Shown: positions 24,273 through 36,599, counted from the stretch's first letter. The stretch is DNA of 64,000 bases from Sipunculus nudus (GCA_026874595.1 CM049306.1:20391019-20455018); one strand, 5' to 3'. The notes: a model not told the origin generated them from the sequence alone. Translations and numbers: made by a program.

Positions 24273-24605
24273 TTCGTTCCCACGCGATAATTATCGCATG
24301 GCCACGCGATAGTATCGCGTGGGAACGAGATAATTATCGCGTGGCCACGAGATACTAACGCGTGGGAAAGACATAATTATCGCGTGGCCACGAGATACTA
24401 ACGCGTGGGAACGAGGTCCTAACGCGTTGGAACGAGATAATTATCGCGTGGCCACGAGATACTAACGCGTGGGAACGAGATAATTATCGCGTGGCCACGA
24501 GATACTAACGCGTGGGAACGAGATACTATCTCGTGGGAACGAGATAAAAATAATTTTGTGCATGTCCTATAAGAGCCAACGTACTTTCGAGCGTCAGAGA
24601 TGCAT
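24273..24605. repeat. Palindromic array, copy 2 (inverse of 13063-13341)
   Basis: Tiles such as cgcgtggccacgagatacta and acgcgtgggaacgagataat repeat about every 44 bp. The right flank (taattttgtgcatgtcct, gtcagaga) is the inverse of the left flank of the array at 13 kb. Confidence 0.75.
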
Positions 24606-26394
24606 GTATATAACTGGTTAGGTCGCATCACTGGCAATAAACCACCTTTGATGAGAAAACTATGTGATTATTTTGTCCGCATATTGATTTCTGTGCTTTA
24701 CGGGGATGTCCATATTTGTCTGCAAACACTCGTAATACAGACCCTTTGTTGGAGATAACACGAATTGCACTTTAAAAAGAAGGATGTGTGAGAATAACTG
24801 AATAATAGAAAGGATTTCTACAGCATATAAATGTATCGGGTGATAAACTTAGGCAGGTGTTTTAGTTTTTACACATTAGTGGCCCGTTAACATCCTTTCT
24901 AATACATTGCATTAAGGGTTCATTCTATTATTATTGTTTTTTACTATCAGATTTAGCAGTGCTGTACATTGGTAGTTATGACTTTTGACCTGATCGATGA
25001 TTTCGTTAGCTTGTGAGACAACTCTTCAAAAATAACTTTTACTTTATTGCAAACGAATATGAATCTTGCATCGAATATATGATTTTTTGCTCACTATACA
25101 TGCATGTATTTTTTTTAAATAAATCCTATAACATGTTTAATTAGGAAATAGGAATATGAGAGGGACGAACAGGAATCTGATCAGTCGGAAGTAATATTAC
25201 AATAGACACAATCAAATTAAAATCCATGTTTGTTAATGTGTGCCCTCAGATGTGCTACAATGATTCGAGATCGGTGTGTAAGGATAATGTTACACACCAT
25301 CGGAGATGTTTAGACTTTTGTATTGTCTCTTCGTATATTATGCTGGTGACCCGTTTGCCAAAATGTGTAATACTAAGATTATGAGCCATGTTATGATACC
25401 ATAACCTTAATCAAACCAGGGTAATTATGTAACTCTGAAGCAAATTGCATACCTCGGGACAGAAACCAAGTCAAAGAAGTTTCTGCCTTGGTAAATGTCA
25501 TATGCTCTTCATTGTAAGGACATTCATGTGCAACGGTTCATTAAGGCAAGCGAACACCATCAGCCTTCAGTTATATTTGTCATGATGGCGGGGTTGACTG
25601 CCGTGTTTAGAGGAAAATCTATGTGAAATAGCCGTGATAGGGATTTCCAGTTCATAAATGAGCAGATTGAGTACAGAGAAAATGGAATTCACTAATAGGC
25701 CTGTACCACCAGTGGTGACAGGGTACTAAATATAAGTGCCAAGTATTCGACCGGCGTTACCCGACTCATATATACCTGTAAAGGATGCTTTTACATAGTG
25801 TGGTGGCTAATGGAAAAATTGTTCAAATTTTGATAAAAGTACCAAATTTGGTACAGTTGTAGCATTGTCACTGGCTTTCATTTAAGAAATAGTTCCACGA
25901 AATATTCATGGTATTTCAGGGGTGGATCCTGCAATTACTTTGGGGGTACCGATGAATAAATTAAATAATTGATAAATAATGTCTAATCTAAAAGTGTTCG
26001 ATCAAGGCCTTTATTTTGCAGGACATGGAATACAGAAGTCTGCTGATGCTCAAACTTTACTTTCAAGTGAAGTTAATTCAGTTTAACAAGTGACCAGATT
26101 AATGGAGCAGGATGTATTTATTTATCAAGTATTGTGCAGAACTAACGCGATTTAGCACGTCTTTTTAATTTTGTTAACATGCATATATCGCAAACATGTT
26201 TCATGTAAATTATAACAAACGTAGGCTTACCATTTTTTGAATAATTAACTAAATAAAGGGTATTGTGACAGCATGAATTATTACATGAATATAATTATAA
26301 CTAATTATGTTTGTCAATCAGCCTAATAAAGAGCAAGTTAATTATTCAGTAAAACTGTTTCGTAACTCTGCCTGTCTACTTTTCCTGTTCATAT
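24606..26394. other. Spacer without recognised genes
   Basis: Only short frames and AT-rich sequence. I see no splice-bounded coding segment with a known likeness. Confidence 0.5.
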
Positions 26395-27050
26395 GAGGGC
26401 TCTAGACCTATTGAATTACAGACCTGTCAGAATTCCAATATGGCCACCACAGCCCAATCGCTGATTTTCTTTCGCACGTGATAACTCAACAACAAAAACA
26501 TACTTCAGCTTTCCAAAATTCACAGGGATGATTGGTACATACGAGGGCTTCAGACCTATTGAATTACAGACTTGTCGGAATTCCAATATGGCCACCAGAT
26601 CATAATGGGTGATTTTCTTTTGCACCGGATATCTCAACAAGAACATGCTTGATCTTTATAATTTTCTCAGTGATCATTAGTGCCTATGCGGACTCAATCC
26701 CTTTCCAATAGCAGACTTGTAAGAATTCCAATATGGCTCACAGAGCACGATTGGGGATATTCTTTTAAGCGCGATATCTCAACAAGAACAAGCTTGATCT
26801 ATCTCATTTACACAGAGATGATTGGTACCTATAAGGGCACCATCTCTATCGAATTGCAGACCTGTCGGAATTCAAATATGGCCACCAGAGCACTATTGTT
26901 GATTTTCTTTCGCAACAATATGCTTGTTCTTTCTCAAATTCAAAGGGATCATTGGTGCCTATGAGGGCTTCTGACCTATTGAAATACAGACTTGCTCAAA
27001 ATCAAATATGGCCAACAGACTACAGTCCGTGATTTTCTATTGCACACATT
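26395..27050. repeat. About five tandem units of ~147 bp
   Basis: Units are marked by 'gaattccaatatggccacc' or variants near 26431, 26578, 26727, 26870 and 27000, each followed by 'gattttcttt', 'atctcaacaa' and 'gggatgattggtac'. The array ends about 140 bp before the first LINE endonuclease codons, so it may be the LINE's 5' untranslated repeat. Confidence 0.75.
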
Positions 27051-27189
27051 GTTTCAGACATATCTTCTTAATATATTATTTGAACCAGTAGGATTTTTTC
27101 CCTCATGCATATGGATAAAAACCTGTTTCTGTTTGTCATATTTTTCAAATTTAACTTACTTTTTTCACCCATATGTTAACTAGTCCAGC

Positions 27190-29460
27190 ACTATAGCAGA
27201 AATGCTTATACAGAAATAGTAACATGGAATGCACATGGACTTAAGAACAAAATTAAATCAGTAGAAGTTAAAGAATTGATAAATAATCACAGTATTGTAT
27301 GTATCACTGAGACATGGGCAACCACGGATGATGAATTTTCTGATGCATTCCACGGGTACTATGGTAATGGAGTATATAGGAAGAATGCAGGGAGAGGAGG
27401 GGTCTTAGTTTACGTGCAACAGAAATTAAAGGGTATGATGGTACCTTTATAAATGAAGATAAAGATTTGGCCATAGTTTGCTGCTATATTGCGCCAGCAG
27501 GTTCATCATTCTATGTGGATGAAGATGAAATAAATGGTATCAACAGGCTGGAAAATTTATTGGTAGTTACTTTAGCAAAATTTGATAAATTTAATTTAAT
27601 TCTCCTTGGTGATTTTAATGCTAGAACTGTAAATTTAACAGATATACCAGGAGACTTAATTATGTGTTTAACTCCTTTTGAGAGCAGTGTAGTTGAACAT
27701 GAAATTGTTATAGTAGCTGTCTACTTCATAAGGTAGATGGATCTTGTGTATTATCAGATGATCCGTCCGATCACTTTCCTTTAAGCTGTTTACTTAATAT
27801 TATCAGACCAGGGAAAGAGCTTTCGAATGAACACATATGCGATCTGACAAAATGGGTAAAATTTTATCAGACTGATGAAGATAAAACAAATATTTCAAAA
27901 TCATTAGAACAAATAGAATGTGCGTTACTTTTCAACACATTTAATGAAACCTTAGAAACATATCCGGACAAAGCAAGTGAGGCATTGGTTAGTATTTATC
28001 AAAATATATCCTACAGAAATAAACAAAACTTCCGAGACAACATGAAACTAAAGCAAACAAAATGGTGGGACAAAGAATGTGAATTTTGGAAAAATGAAAA
28101 ATATATAGCTTTGAATAAGTATAGATGTACGATATCAGATGGCGACTTACTTAATTATTAACAAACAAAACAGAGGGTTAAAAAAGTATGTGATCAAAAG
28201 AAGGCAATCATCCAAGCCTCACAGGTGCAAAATGTGATAGGTGCAAAAGACACTGATTCCATGTGGAAAAAACATGAGATTTATAAACAAAAAGAAAATT
28301 GTTACAACCGGTACGTTGGTACAAACATTTTAAGGAACTCTTGAATTCATCAACACATGAAATTAATCAGGAGTTTAAGAATCATACTCTGGAATTAAAA
28401 AAAAATGTATTAGAAATTGAAAATGATACAGAGTTTGATGGACTCATAACACCAAGTGAAGTACAGAAAGCCATAAATGAAATGAAAAGAGGAAAGGCCC
28501 CAGGGCCTGACGGGATAACGGTAGATATATTGAAAGATACATATAGTCACATATCGTCTCATATATTACAATTATTTAATAGTGTATTAGGAAATGGATT
28601 TTTCACAGCCTCTTGGAGCAAAGCATTTATTGTACCAATTCACAAAAAGGCTTTCACAATAGATCCTAAAAAATTATAGAGGTATTTCATTACTTAATAC
28701 CGTGGGTAAACTAATTACAAAAATATTGGCAAATTAAAATTATGTTGATCAAGCTGGATTATTATGTGAATCACCAGCTGGCTATTGGAAAGGTTATTCA
28801 ACAGTAGACCATACATTTTCTTTAATGGGGTGTGTGCAGAAATATTTAACAAAAAAGAAAAGGTTTTATTACACTTTTATTGATTTTTCAACTGCTTTTG
28901 ATAGTGAACAATATGATTTATTGTGGTATGTTTCAGCTAAATCTGGGATAAAAGAGAAACTCTAACAGACACTTCAGTCAATATATAGTCAAATTAAATC
29001 ATGTCTTCTTACAGAGGAAGGATTAACAGATTATTTTGAATGTACTAACGGAACTCGACCAGGGTGCATGGTTAGTCCCCTTCTGTTTTCTTTATTCATA
29101 GATGAATTTTATGAACAAATTAATGAAACAGATTGTCATGGATGAATATTTGCCAATCTTAACGACATTAATGTACGCTGATGATTTAGTATGTTTCAGC
29201 AATACAATAGGACGTCTCCAAGAACAAATAAACCAGTTGCAAGTTTTTTTTCTGTCTATTATGGCTTAAAAGTTAATTTAGGAAAGACAAAAATTATGGT
29301 TTTTAGACACGGTGGTTCATTTAAAAGAATAGAGAAATGGCACTATCAAAAATACTCAAATTGAAATGGTAAATGACTACAGATACTTAGGGGTAATATT
29401 TACAAGTACATTGTCATGGTATAAAACAAATAAAGCGTAGGCAATGTAGGCTGAAAGAGC
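27190..29460 (+). pseudogene. Decayed non-LTR retrotransposon (LINE) with endonuclease and RT
   Basis: The first frame (about 27210-27450) reads TEIVTWNAHGLKNKI, then CITETWATTDDEF and GRGGVLVYVQQ, the start of an APE-type endonuclease. The next frame gives LILLGDFNAR and, near 27760, SDHFPL, the other endonuclease motifs. RT motifs follow: KRGKAPGPDGITVDILK (28490), FIVPIHKKA, RGISLLNTVGKLI, FIDFSTAFDS (28880), NGTRPGCMVSPLLFSLFIDE (29048) and LMYADDLVCFSN (29170), then KVNLGKTKIMVF and a DYRYLGVIF block. The motifs lie in different frames with several in-frame stops, so at least five frameshifts or stops have accumulated. Clade is unresolved between Jockey/CR1-like groups. Dead copy. Confidence 0.88.
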
Positions 29461-29479
29461 AGTGACTCTCATAAAAAAA

Positions 29480-30085
29480 TGTACCCTGATAATTAATATA
29501 TGATCCGCCCCTTATAATTAAATATGATCCGCCCCTGGAAATTCAGGGGTTTATTTTAGTGCTCATATAGAAATGCCCATAAGCTCAATAATACGAACAA
29601 CAGATATTTTGCACTAAGAACAATAAAACTGTACATCTTTAAGCACGAAGCAACATACACATTGTATGATGAAATATGTAATGTTTATACAGTGAACCCA
29701 TACTACGTAAGTAGTACCCCCCCCCCCCCATTGCCCTCCCCCACCGTCTCCTATATTCATCAAATGAGACATCGACGAGATGTGAATTGAGAAAAGTGAT
29801 TATACCTTACTCTAAAACAGAAAATTTATGTCATATTTAACAATAAATTAACTTTAGTTAACTACATGTCGTTGAATGGCAAATAGTCATCTTTTAATTA
29901 CAAATGTTTACATTAATGAGATCACAAAGGTAATCTTACATTTCTCATGATGTTGTTAATTAAATAGAACCAAATATTTCAAAATTTTACCCTATCTATA
30001 AGGAAAGTATAAGATGTAATGTAACTATGATTATCTTCCGTGTATGATTCATATAAATTTGAGTACCCCAAATTTAACATAGGAT
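29480..30085. repeat. Spacer edged by atccgcccc phrases
   Basis: 'atgatccgcccc' occurs at about 29500 and 29526 and 'aggatccgcccccg' near 30080. Between them lies AT-rich sequence with a poly-C run at 29707-29718. It could be a small element with matching ends, but no target duplication was found. Confidence 0.3.
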
Positions 30086-30219
30086 CCGCCCCCGTTACAC
30101 TAAGAAGATTTGGTGGAACTAATAAAAAACTGAAAATGTATTATCCAAACTTCATCTCCACCATATTTGGTACTTTTATCACAATCTGAACAATTCTTCT
30201 GTATTTTGCCGTTAACCGC

Positions 30220-30330
30220 TGCACTAACAACACTGTGCCTTAACAACACTGCTTTCAAAACGTTGTGCTTTACAACACTGTGCTTTTTCAACACTGTGCA
30301 TGGTTTTTTACAACACTGTGAAGATAAATG
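30220..30330. repeat. Short 'aacactgtgctt' repeat
   Basis: Five or more irregular copies of acaacactgtg. A simple repeat. Confidence 0.6.
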
Positions 30331-31366
30331 GACAACTGTTCAAGGATACAACACATTAAAAAAAAATCCGATTGCTGATGGTTGAATATTTTTTAAAAAA
30401 GGGAATCAATGTTGAAGTCGAGTCTGTAATATTCAAGTGCTAGTGCAATTCCGACTCCAGCCCGTTTGTGTCCGAGTTCTTGAATTTATATTCCTAGTTC
30501 ACCATTTTCGGGTCCGAGTCTTTTGTAAAAAAGTTCAGCTGCAGAAATACTAAAAAATATGTATAAGCTCTCACTGTACTTTTTCAGTTTTATATTATAT
30601 TGTGAAACACGGATTTCCTCTAACTAAAAATCATATTCACCATTCGGAAAAAAATTACAGCTAATGAAAACTTTGACCACGTTCACTTTTGTAGATCGAA
30701 AGAATATATTGTATGATTTTTATTTCATTATTACGTTAATAGTTGAAAATATTAATATTGGCAGCCTACGATTGTCAGAATGTATATCGGAAGATTTTTT
30801 ACCACTGCACTCGAGCCAAACTCGGCTGGACTTTGCACGTTGATTCCGTTCCTTTGAGACTCATGCTGTTCAGGCGCACCCACAGAGACGTACCCCCATA
30901 AGTCGCGATTCATTGCGTCGTACTGGGTAGACACCCGTTAGTTCATACCTTCGAGTTCAAGTACATATCCGAATTCAGGAGCATCGAGTCCAAGCCTGAG
31001 TCACTGAAAAGGTGGACTTTATTCCGAATTTGAGTGCTATTTCACTGGATGGAATATATGTAAATCTGATCTTTCTTGACAATGAATTCAAGAGCCTTCG
31101 AATTAAGGTTTATATTTTTCACAGAGTAACATCAGTGATATCGCCTATCTAATCGTTTAACTTTTAGCTAAACAGATAACTAGCACAGACCTAAAACTTA
31201 TTAATATTCCCTGTATATTTACAGAATAACAATCACTCTAGTCGGAAGAGGCCTATATTTTTCGAGTCTACTTGGTATTAGCAGCAGCCTACCATCCGAA
31301 CGTCATTATTTTACTTCCCAGGCGCGCCTGTTTAAAAAAGCTCGTGAGGTATATTTTCGTGGCTAG

Positions 31367-31666
31367 GTGATTACTCGATACCAATTACCCGGAATCAAAT
31401 ACCCCAATGCTCCCTTCGTCACCAAATATGACATATCCGGACCCGGAATTATGTTACAACAGTTACAGCGCAAAATACATATTCGTGTAGGTATACTGCA
31501 TTTATCAGCGGCGACATACACCTCAGCTATTGACTTTCAGGATAGATGTAGCAGGACAGGCGTATCAGTCTGTACAGTTTACGTAAATCATCCATTGTAT
31601 GCTATCAGCTTTAATCAAATAGATCAGTCTTTCAACATAAAGATGACATATTACTGCAGTCAGTAG
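31367..31666 (+). CDS. Uncertain 99-residue open frame
   Basis: The longest frame in 30.1-32.0 kb, from ITRYQLPGIKYPNAP to NIKMTYYCSQ. It has no signal peptide, no membrane segment and no family I recognise. It could be chance or a lone exon; the preceding ...ggctag offers an acceptor-like AG. I list it only because this interval has no better candidate. Confidence 0.15.
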   Translation: MITRYQLPGIKYPNAPFVTKYDISGPGIMLQQLQRKIHIRVGILHLSAATYTSAIDFQDRCSRTGVSVCTVYVNHPLYAISFNQIDQSFNIKMTYYCSQ

Positions 31667-32067
31667 CATCAAGATCTGAATGAAGTTCAAAATTTTATAT
31701 ATTGTAGAATACCTCAATATATTTTCAATGAAGTTTCTTGAAATATAATTTATATATTTCGCGTTTTACTTTCAACTAAGTAAGCACAAAAAAAGTAAAA
31801 GCATAGAGCTGTGATATTAATAAAAGGATAATAACTGTGAATAAGTAAGCGTTTGAGTTCCATGCTTGTGCATTTACTGCAGGACCTTATAAAGGGTAAC
31901 CCCAGTATCTGAATACATAGGGTACTCTGAAAACATAGGTTATCCTGCCGCCATTATCTGAAAATAAAACCCTTTACAGGGTTAATATCCACAACGGCTG
32001 TTCTCTATATTTCTCGCTTTGGGTTTTTTTAGTGTGCTTCACATGGTGGATTTTGATTTTGAATGGG

Positions 32068-34083
32068 TCACCAACGCGGCTCATGGTCACCACGACCTGA
32101 CCACCAATGTGGTCCTTCTTGACTGCGTCCCCTTCTTGTGCCAAGGTCGATGGATCGCCAGCTTGGTCTACCATTCCTATATCCCCATTCTGTCCCATCT
32201 TGCTGTCGTTCCCACATTGGTCCTTCATGACTTCGTCCCCACCCTCTGTTAACTCGGCTTGGTCCAGAGCGTGGTCTACCATTCCTTCGTCCCCTTATTA
32301 TCCCATCCCCGCTGGGTTCCCAGTGTGGTCCGTCTTGGCTTCGTTCCCATCCTTGTTCCTCTCGGCTTGGTTCGAAGTGTGGTCCGACTTGGCTCCTTCC
32401 CCATCCTTGTTCCTCTCGGCTTGGTTCCCAGTTTGGTCCGACTTGGCTCCGTCCCCATCCTTGTTCCTCTCGGCCTGGTTCCCAGTGTTGTCCGACTTGG
32501 CTCCGTCCCCATCCTTGTTCCTCTCGGCTTGATTCCCAGTGTGGTCCGACTTTGCTCCGTCCCCATCCTTGCTCCTCTCGGCCTGGTTCCCAGTGTGGTC
32601 CGACTTGGCTCCGTCCCAATCCTTGTTCCTCTCGGCTTGGTTCCCAGTGTGGTCCATCTTGGCTCCGTCCCCATCCTTGTACCTCTCGGCTTGGTTCCCA
32701 GTGTGGTCCGACTTGGCTCCGTCCCCATCCTTGTTCCTCTCGGCTTGGTTCCCAGCGTGGTCCGCTTTGGCTCTGTCCCAATCCTTGCTCATGTTGGCTT
32801 GGTCCCCAGCGTCCACCCGATCTGGGTTCCATGCGTGTAACATAACCAATAGCACCCCATCCGGATCTACCCAGGCTGGGCCCACCACGTTGCCAATTTC
32901 GACCTTCTCCTAATCGTTGTCCATCCTGGAGGGGACCGCGTCGTATCCCACCAGATTGAAATGTCCAAAGAGGTCCAACATGGCTTGAGCTTAACGGTGA
33001 TACATCTCTTCCTCCAATGTTGGCTCCCCAATTTTCATTCACGTGTCCTGGTCCCTCTCTTGGTCCGTCTCGTACGCGTCCACCACGTGACCCCCATTCA
33101 CTAAACGTCCCATGTGGTCCCATTGGGATAAAGCTCTCTTGGTCCCTCCCTTTGCCTGGATTCTTACCTAGTCCTCCCTTTCCACCTGGTCCACCCTTTC
33201 CACCTGGTCCGCCTTTTTCACGTTGTCCGCCCTTTCCACTTGGTCTACCCTTTCCGCCTGGTCCAACCTTTCCACCTGGTCCGCCTTTTCCACGTTTTCC
33301 GCCCTTTCCTCCTGGTCCACCCTTTCCACCTGGTCCACCCTTTCCACGTGGTCCGCCCTTTCCACGTGGTCCGCCCTTTCCACCCGGTCCGCCCTTTCCA
33401 TCCGTTCCACCCTTTCCACCTGGTCCAACCTTTCCACCCGGTACGCCCTTTCCACTTGGTTCAACCTTTCCACCTTTTCCGTCTGGTCTACCCTTCCACG
33501 ATGTCTCCCTAGGTCCACCCGTTCCGGAGTCAATGCTTTGTCCACCTTTTCCGGTTTCCAGACTTTGCCAGTGGTTATTAAGTCCCCATTGTGGCCCACC
33601 TCTGCTAGGATCCATATATGGTTCACCTTGACGGAGTCTACTATCTTGTTGCCTTTCATATGGTCCCTCTTCCGCGCCCAAATCGATGGGTCCCTGCCCA
33701 AGTCCCCATGACCTGGATCCCAAGTGTGGTTCCCCTTGATGGGGTCCCGTGCCTGTTTGCCGCTGGTTTGACCCCCAGTGTGAAGGACCTTGGTTATATT
33801 GCCCTCCCTTTAGTCCACTGAGTCTGGATCGCGGCCCAGTATTACTGAGTCCACTATGTGATCCAACTGGACTAGGTCTCATGGATGGCCAATTATTTCT
33901 TGGTCTCTTGTCAATTCCTATTCGGTTCAATGCCCTTTGCACTGAGCCAACTTTTGGATCGCCAATTTGTGTTCGTCCACACTCCTCCTCGTACATGATA
34001 CCAGCACAGTCCACGTGAAGAGTGATTTTAGCAGTCGCTTCTGTGCTGCACAAGGTGGACCAGACACTGTATGTTACTGCAAC
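32068..34083 (-). CDS. Repetitive Gly/Lys- and Trp-rich protein, main exon
   Basis: The acceptor tttcttcag precedes 34083; the exon reads VAVTYSVWSTLCSTEATAK, a Cys-containing segment (HVDCAGIMYEEECG), then about 110 residues rich in Gln, Pro and Gly. Next is a Lys/Gly/Pro stretch (about 33165-33500) of GGPGGK hexamers encoded by 18-bp units, with Gly at nearly every third residue for some 30 triplets. After a second spacer come nine or so copies of an 18-residue unit like GWGRSQVGPHWEPSREEQ (32330-32800), and a basic tail ending DHEPRW. Strongly basic, low complexity and probably extracellular. No family is recognised; a structural matrix or silk-like role is an inference. It joins in phase 0 to the exon ending at 34508. 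Confidence 0.7.
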   Translation of the reverse strand, partial: VAVTYSVWSTLCSTEATAKITLHVDCAGIMYEEECGRTQIGDPKVGSVQRALNRIGIDKRPRNNWPSMRPSPVGSHSGLSNTGPRSRLSGLKGGQYNQGPSHWGSNQRQTGTGPHQGEPHLGSRSWGLGQGPIDLGAEEGPYERQQDSRLRQGEPYMDPSRGGPQWGLNNHWQSLETGKGGQSIDSGTGGPRETSWKGRPDGKGGKVEPSGKGVPGGKVGPGGKGGTDGKGGPGGKGGPRGKGGPRGKGGPGGKGGPGGKGGKRGKGGPGGKVGPGGKGRPSGKGGQREKGGPGGKGGPGGKGGLGKNPGKGRDQESFIPMGPHGTFSEWGSRGGRVRDGPREGPGHVNENWGANIGGRDVSPLSSSHVGPLWTFQSGGIRRGPLQDGQRLGEGRNWQRGGPSLGRSGWGAIGYVTRMEPRSGGRWGPSQHEQGLGQSQSGPRWEPSREEQGWGRSQVGPHWEPSREVQGWGRSQDGPHWEPSREEQGLGRSQVGPHWEPGREEQGWGRSKVGPHWESSREEQGWGRSQVGQHWEPGREEQGWGRSQVGPNWEPSREEQGWGRSQVGPHFEPSREEQGWERSQDGPHWEPSGDGIIRGRRNGRPRSGPSRVNRGWGRSHEGPMWERQQDGTEWGYRNGRPSWRSIDLGTRRGRSQEGPHWWSGRGDHEPRW
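32330..32800. repeat. 54-bp coding minisatellite
   Basis: About nine tandem copies of a 54-bp unit marked by 'cccagtgtggtccgacttgg'. It encodes the 18-residue Trp-rich unit on the minus strand and opens all other frames. Confidence 0.85.
33165..33490. repeat. 18-bp coding minisatellite
   Basis: About eighteen units of ctttccacctggtccgcc and variants, encoding Gly-Gly-Pro-Gly-Gly-Lys on the minus strand. Confidence 0.85.
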
Positions 34084-34507
34084 CTGAAGAAATGTAATTA
34101 AAGAATATTATAGCTAATTCGGATAGCAAGGGAATACAGGTCTGCTGAAGTATTGATGCAATAAATATGATCTCATATTTTTAATGAGGGGAGATTCATT
34201 GCCGTTGGTGGCAATGCTGGGAGAGAACAGAATACAGGTAACCTTATACGACAAGAATAATATGTCATGAAAACTATTTTTTGTGTGTTAGGTTTCTTAT
34301 GCACAGGACTACAGGAATAACCGAGAAGTGATATCCGGTAGCTGAAATAGTTGAATGAATCCCTAATGAAGATAAACATTGAGAACAAGATAGTATTAAT
34401 AAAATCATCGTGTATGTCACATGGGTTCAAGAGAGAGATAGAGAGAGAAAGACAGACAGAGAGAGGGGGAGAGAAAGAGAGAGATGAAGCGCCTAAAAAA
34501 TTCTCAC

Positions 34508-34690
34508 CTGCGCGATGGTGTTAGGTCTTGCTCTACAACAGACACGTTGACGTTCTGTCTCCGTATGTTCCTCTTCAGAACTTTTTCGTCTTTTTTCGAA
34601 GAGAGAAAGGTTTCGGCATTTTTGCTCACACTGGTGCTTCAATTTGACGCATGTCACATCCAGGTTAAACCTCAAGGCATTTTGGTTGAA
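34508..34690 (-). CDS. Upstream Cys-rich exon of the repetitive protein
   Basis: The frame contains FNLDVTCVKLKHQCEQKC and RQRVCCRARPNTIAQ and ends at a donor CAG|gtgaga. Spliced across a 424-bp intron (34084-34507) it continues in phase with VAVTYSVW at 34083. Several cysteines suggest a small disulfide-linked domain ahead of the repeats. The left border of this exon and the first exon, expected to carry a signal peptide, were not found; a pogo-like element lies upstream at 34874-36066. The start coordinate given is approximate. Confidence 0.55.
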
Positions 34691-34873
34691 AATACAGCGG
34701 CAACTGCAGTGTACATATAAACATTCTGGTCATTTAAGTATGCCCTTAAATTTCATGTTAACATATAACTTGCATTTTGGTTATATTATTGTCTTTAATC
34801 TACCAGCAAACTAAGACGGTTCAAGTTAGCATTCAGATACATAAAAATAAATCTTCCGATATATATATATATA

Positions 34874-36060
34874 CAGTTACATCTCGTTGTGTCGAATTTC
34901 CGCTTGTGTCGAAGTCGAATGAGGAGTCCCTGCAAAAGACAATCAAAACCTTACTAATTTAACTTCTTTTTTGTCGAACTCGGATGTGGCGAAGTGTTTT
35001 GTTGGTCCCCATGCAGCTAATATTTCTATTGCTTAACTCTAAGTTTGGTTGCGTGAATGTTTGGATAACAGTAGTGCATGGTCCGTCAATCGTAATTGGA
35101 CTCTGATGACCAGTTATACCGGTAATTAATTAATATCGACAAGGCTCATACACATCAAGTGCGATGGCTCTGTCGCTCGAATCGAGGTCATGCCGCATTA
35201 ATGTTTGGATAACAGTTGTGCACGGTACATCAATCATACCTACGGCCATGATGACCAGATACATAATTATTACAGGCAAGGATCTTACCCATTGAACGCA
35301 ATGGTTTACACACCTGGTCCATTGTTTACCTATTTGGCCAGTTAGGAAAATGAGATCTATATAAGATTGACTCTTATTTTCCATAGAGTACGTTAGATTG
35401 TCTGACTGCTTTACTTTTATATTGTTCGTATCCTGTTTGCTGTTGGCTTGTTCGCGGCCTGGAAAGCGTATAAGCTTGATGTTAAGACCATTGAGCAGAA
35501 TATACGAAGCACTCAGTGAGCAAGACACAGATTGTAAAATACATCAACATTCCCACCAGCACGCTGAGAACATTTATCAAGAATGCTGACCACAAGCTGC
35601 GGAAGCTGCTACAGTCGTCAGAGGGCGCTGATGACTGCTTCAGATTCCTGACGGGAACTGAGAGCTATGTTTCCTACCAGGAGCGTTCTCGTTTTAAGCA
35701 AGGGACTGTTACTGCCTTTTTAGGAAGGTCTGATGTGTTTGACCAAAACTATTCTGAACCATATAATGATTTAGGTGCTTAAATACATGTATGTGCTCAT
35801 ATATCACTTTCTTGATTTACCTCATCATATTTTTTGGTGGTGGTTTTTTTTAATTAATAAATTTTTTTATATAAAATGTGTGTTGTTCTTTCAGGAAAAC
35901 ATTTGTGATAACTATTTAATATATAAGCCCTATACATGTGCAGTATTTATCGATAATAATCAAAGCCGAAGATTGTTGAATAAAATAAACATCGGTTGTC
36001 GCGAACTTCGCTTGTGTCGAAGTAAATTCTTCAGTCCCTTCGACTTCGACACAACAAAGT

Positions 36061-36066
<6 letters not shown>
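34874..36066 (+). mobile_element. pogo/Tigger-like DNA transposon, copy 1 (defective)
   Basis: Starts TA|cagttacatctcgttgtgtc and ends gacacaacaaagtttcac, the matching inverse. The remains of a transposase N-terminus are visible around 35455-35620 (GKRISLMLRPLSRIYEALS; the phrase KRKLDVKTIEQKYEALS in copy 2), a CENP-B-type helix-turn-helix. Frames are broken and most of the catalytic part is absent at this length. It sits in (TA)n/(CT)n DNA and lies upstream of the repetitive-protein gene. Confidence 0.7.
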
Positions 36067-36126
<60 letters not shown>

Positions 36127-36142
36127 ATATTTCTCTATTATC

Positions 36143-36212
<70 letters not shown>
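36067..36212. repeat. (CT)n and (TA)n compound microsatellite
   Basis: A (CT) run directly after the pogo-like end, then two long (TA) runs. Confidence 0.95.
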
Positions 36213-36215
<3 letters not shown>

Positions 36216-36599
36216 CTTGTATTATCTCACCTGGCTCTGGCTGTTGGGGCACTTGCTCTGAGTTTATGGTATCCTGTTGCTGGGTGTGCTTCACTTAACA
36301 CAATACAGACGGCCAGCAACACCCATACGAACGACCCGATCAGTGGTCCTCTGTTCATCTCTGATCAGGTTCTGCTATCCCTGAACTGAATTGAAAACTT
36401 TCTCATCTACGGTCACAGATTAAACACTAAAAAGGGGTACTGGTGATACATTTATATTAAATACATCTCTGACTGGGTTCTCCAGCCATCTGAGTTAAAA
36501 TATACAACATAGAAAATTGTATACCTGCGATACCTACGTTTCAGTATGAAGGTCATGAACAGCGTATATTTAAAAAATAAATATCAGAACTCTGCTAAC

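Noticed and set aside
32107-33711. Several long frames on both strands over the repetitive gene
   Set aside because: They are shadows of 18- and 54-bp repeats, which keep all frames open. Only the minus frame that splices to 34508 makes sense.
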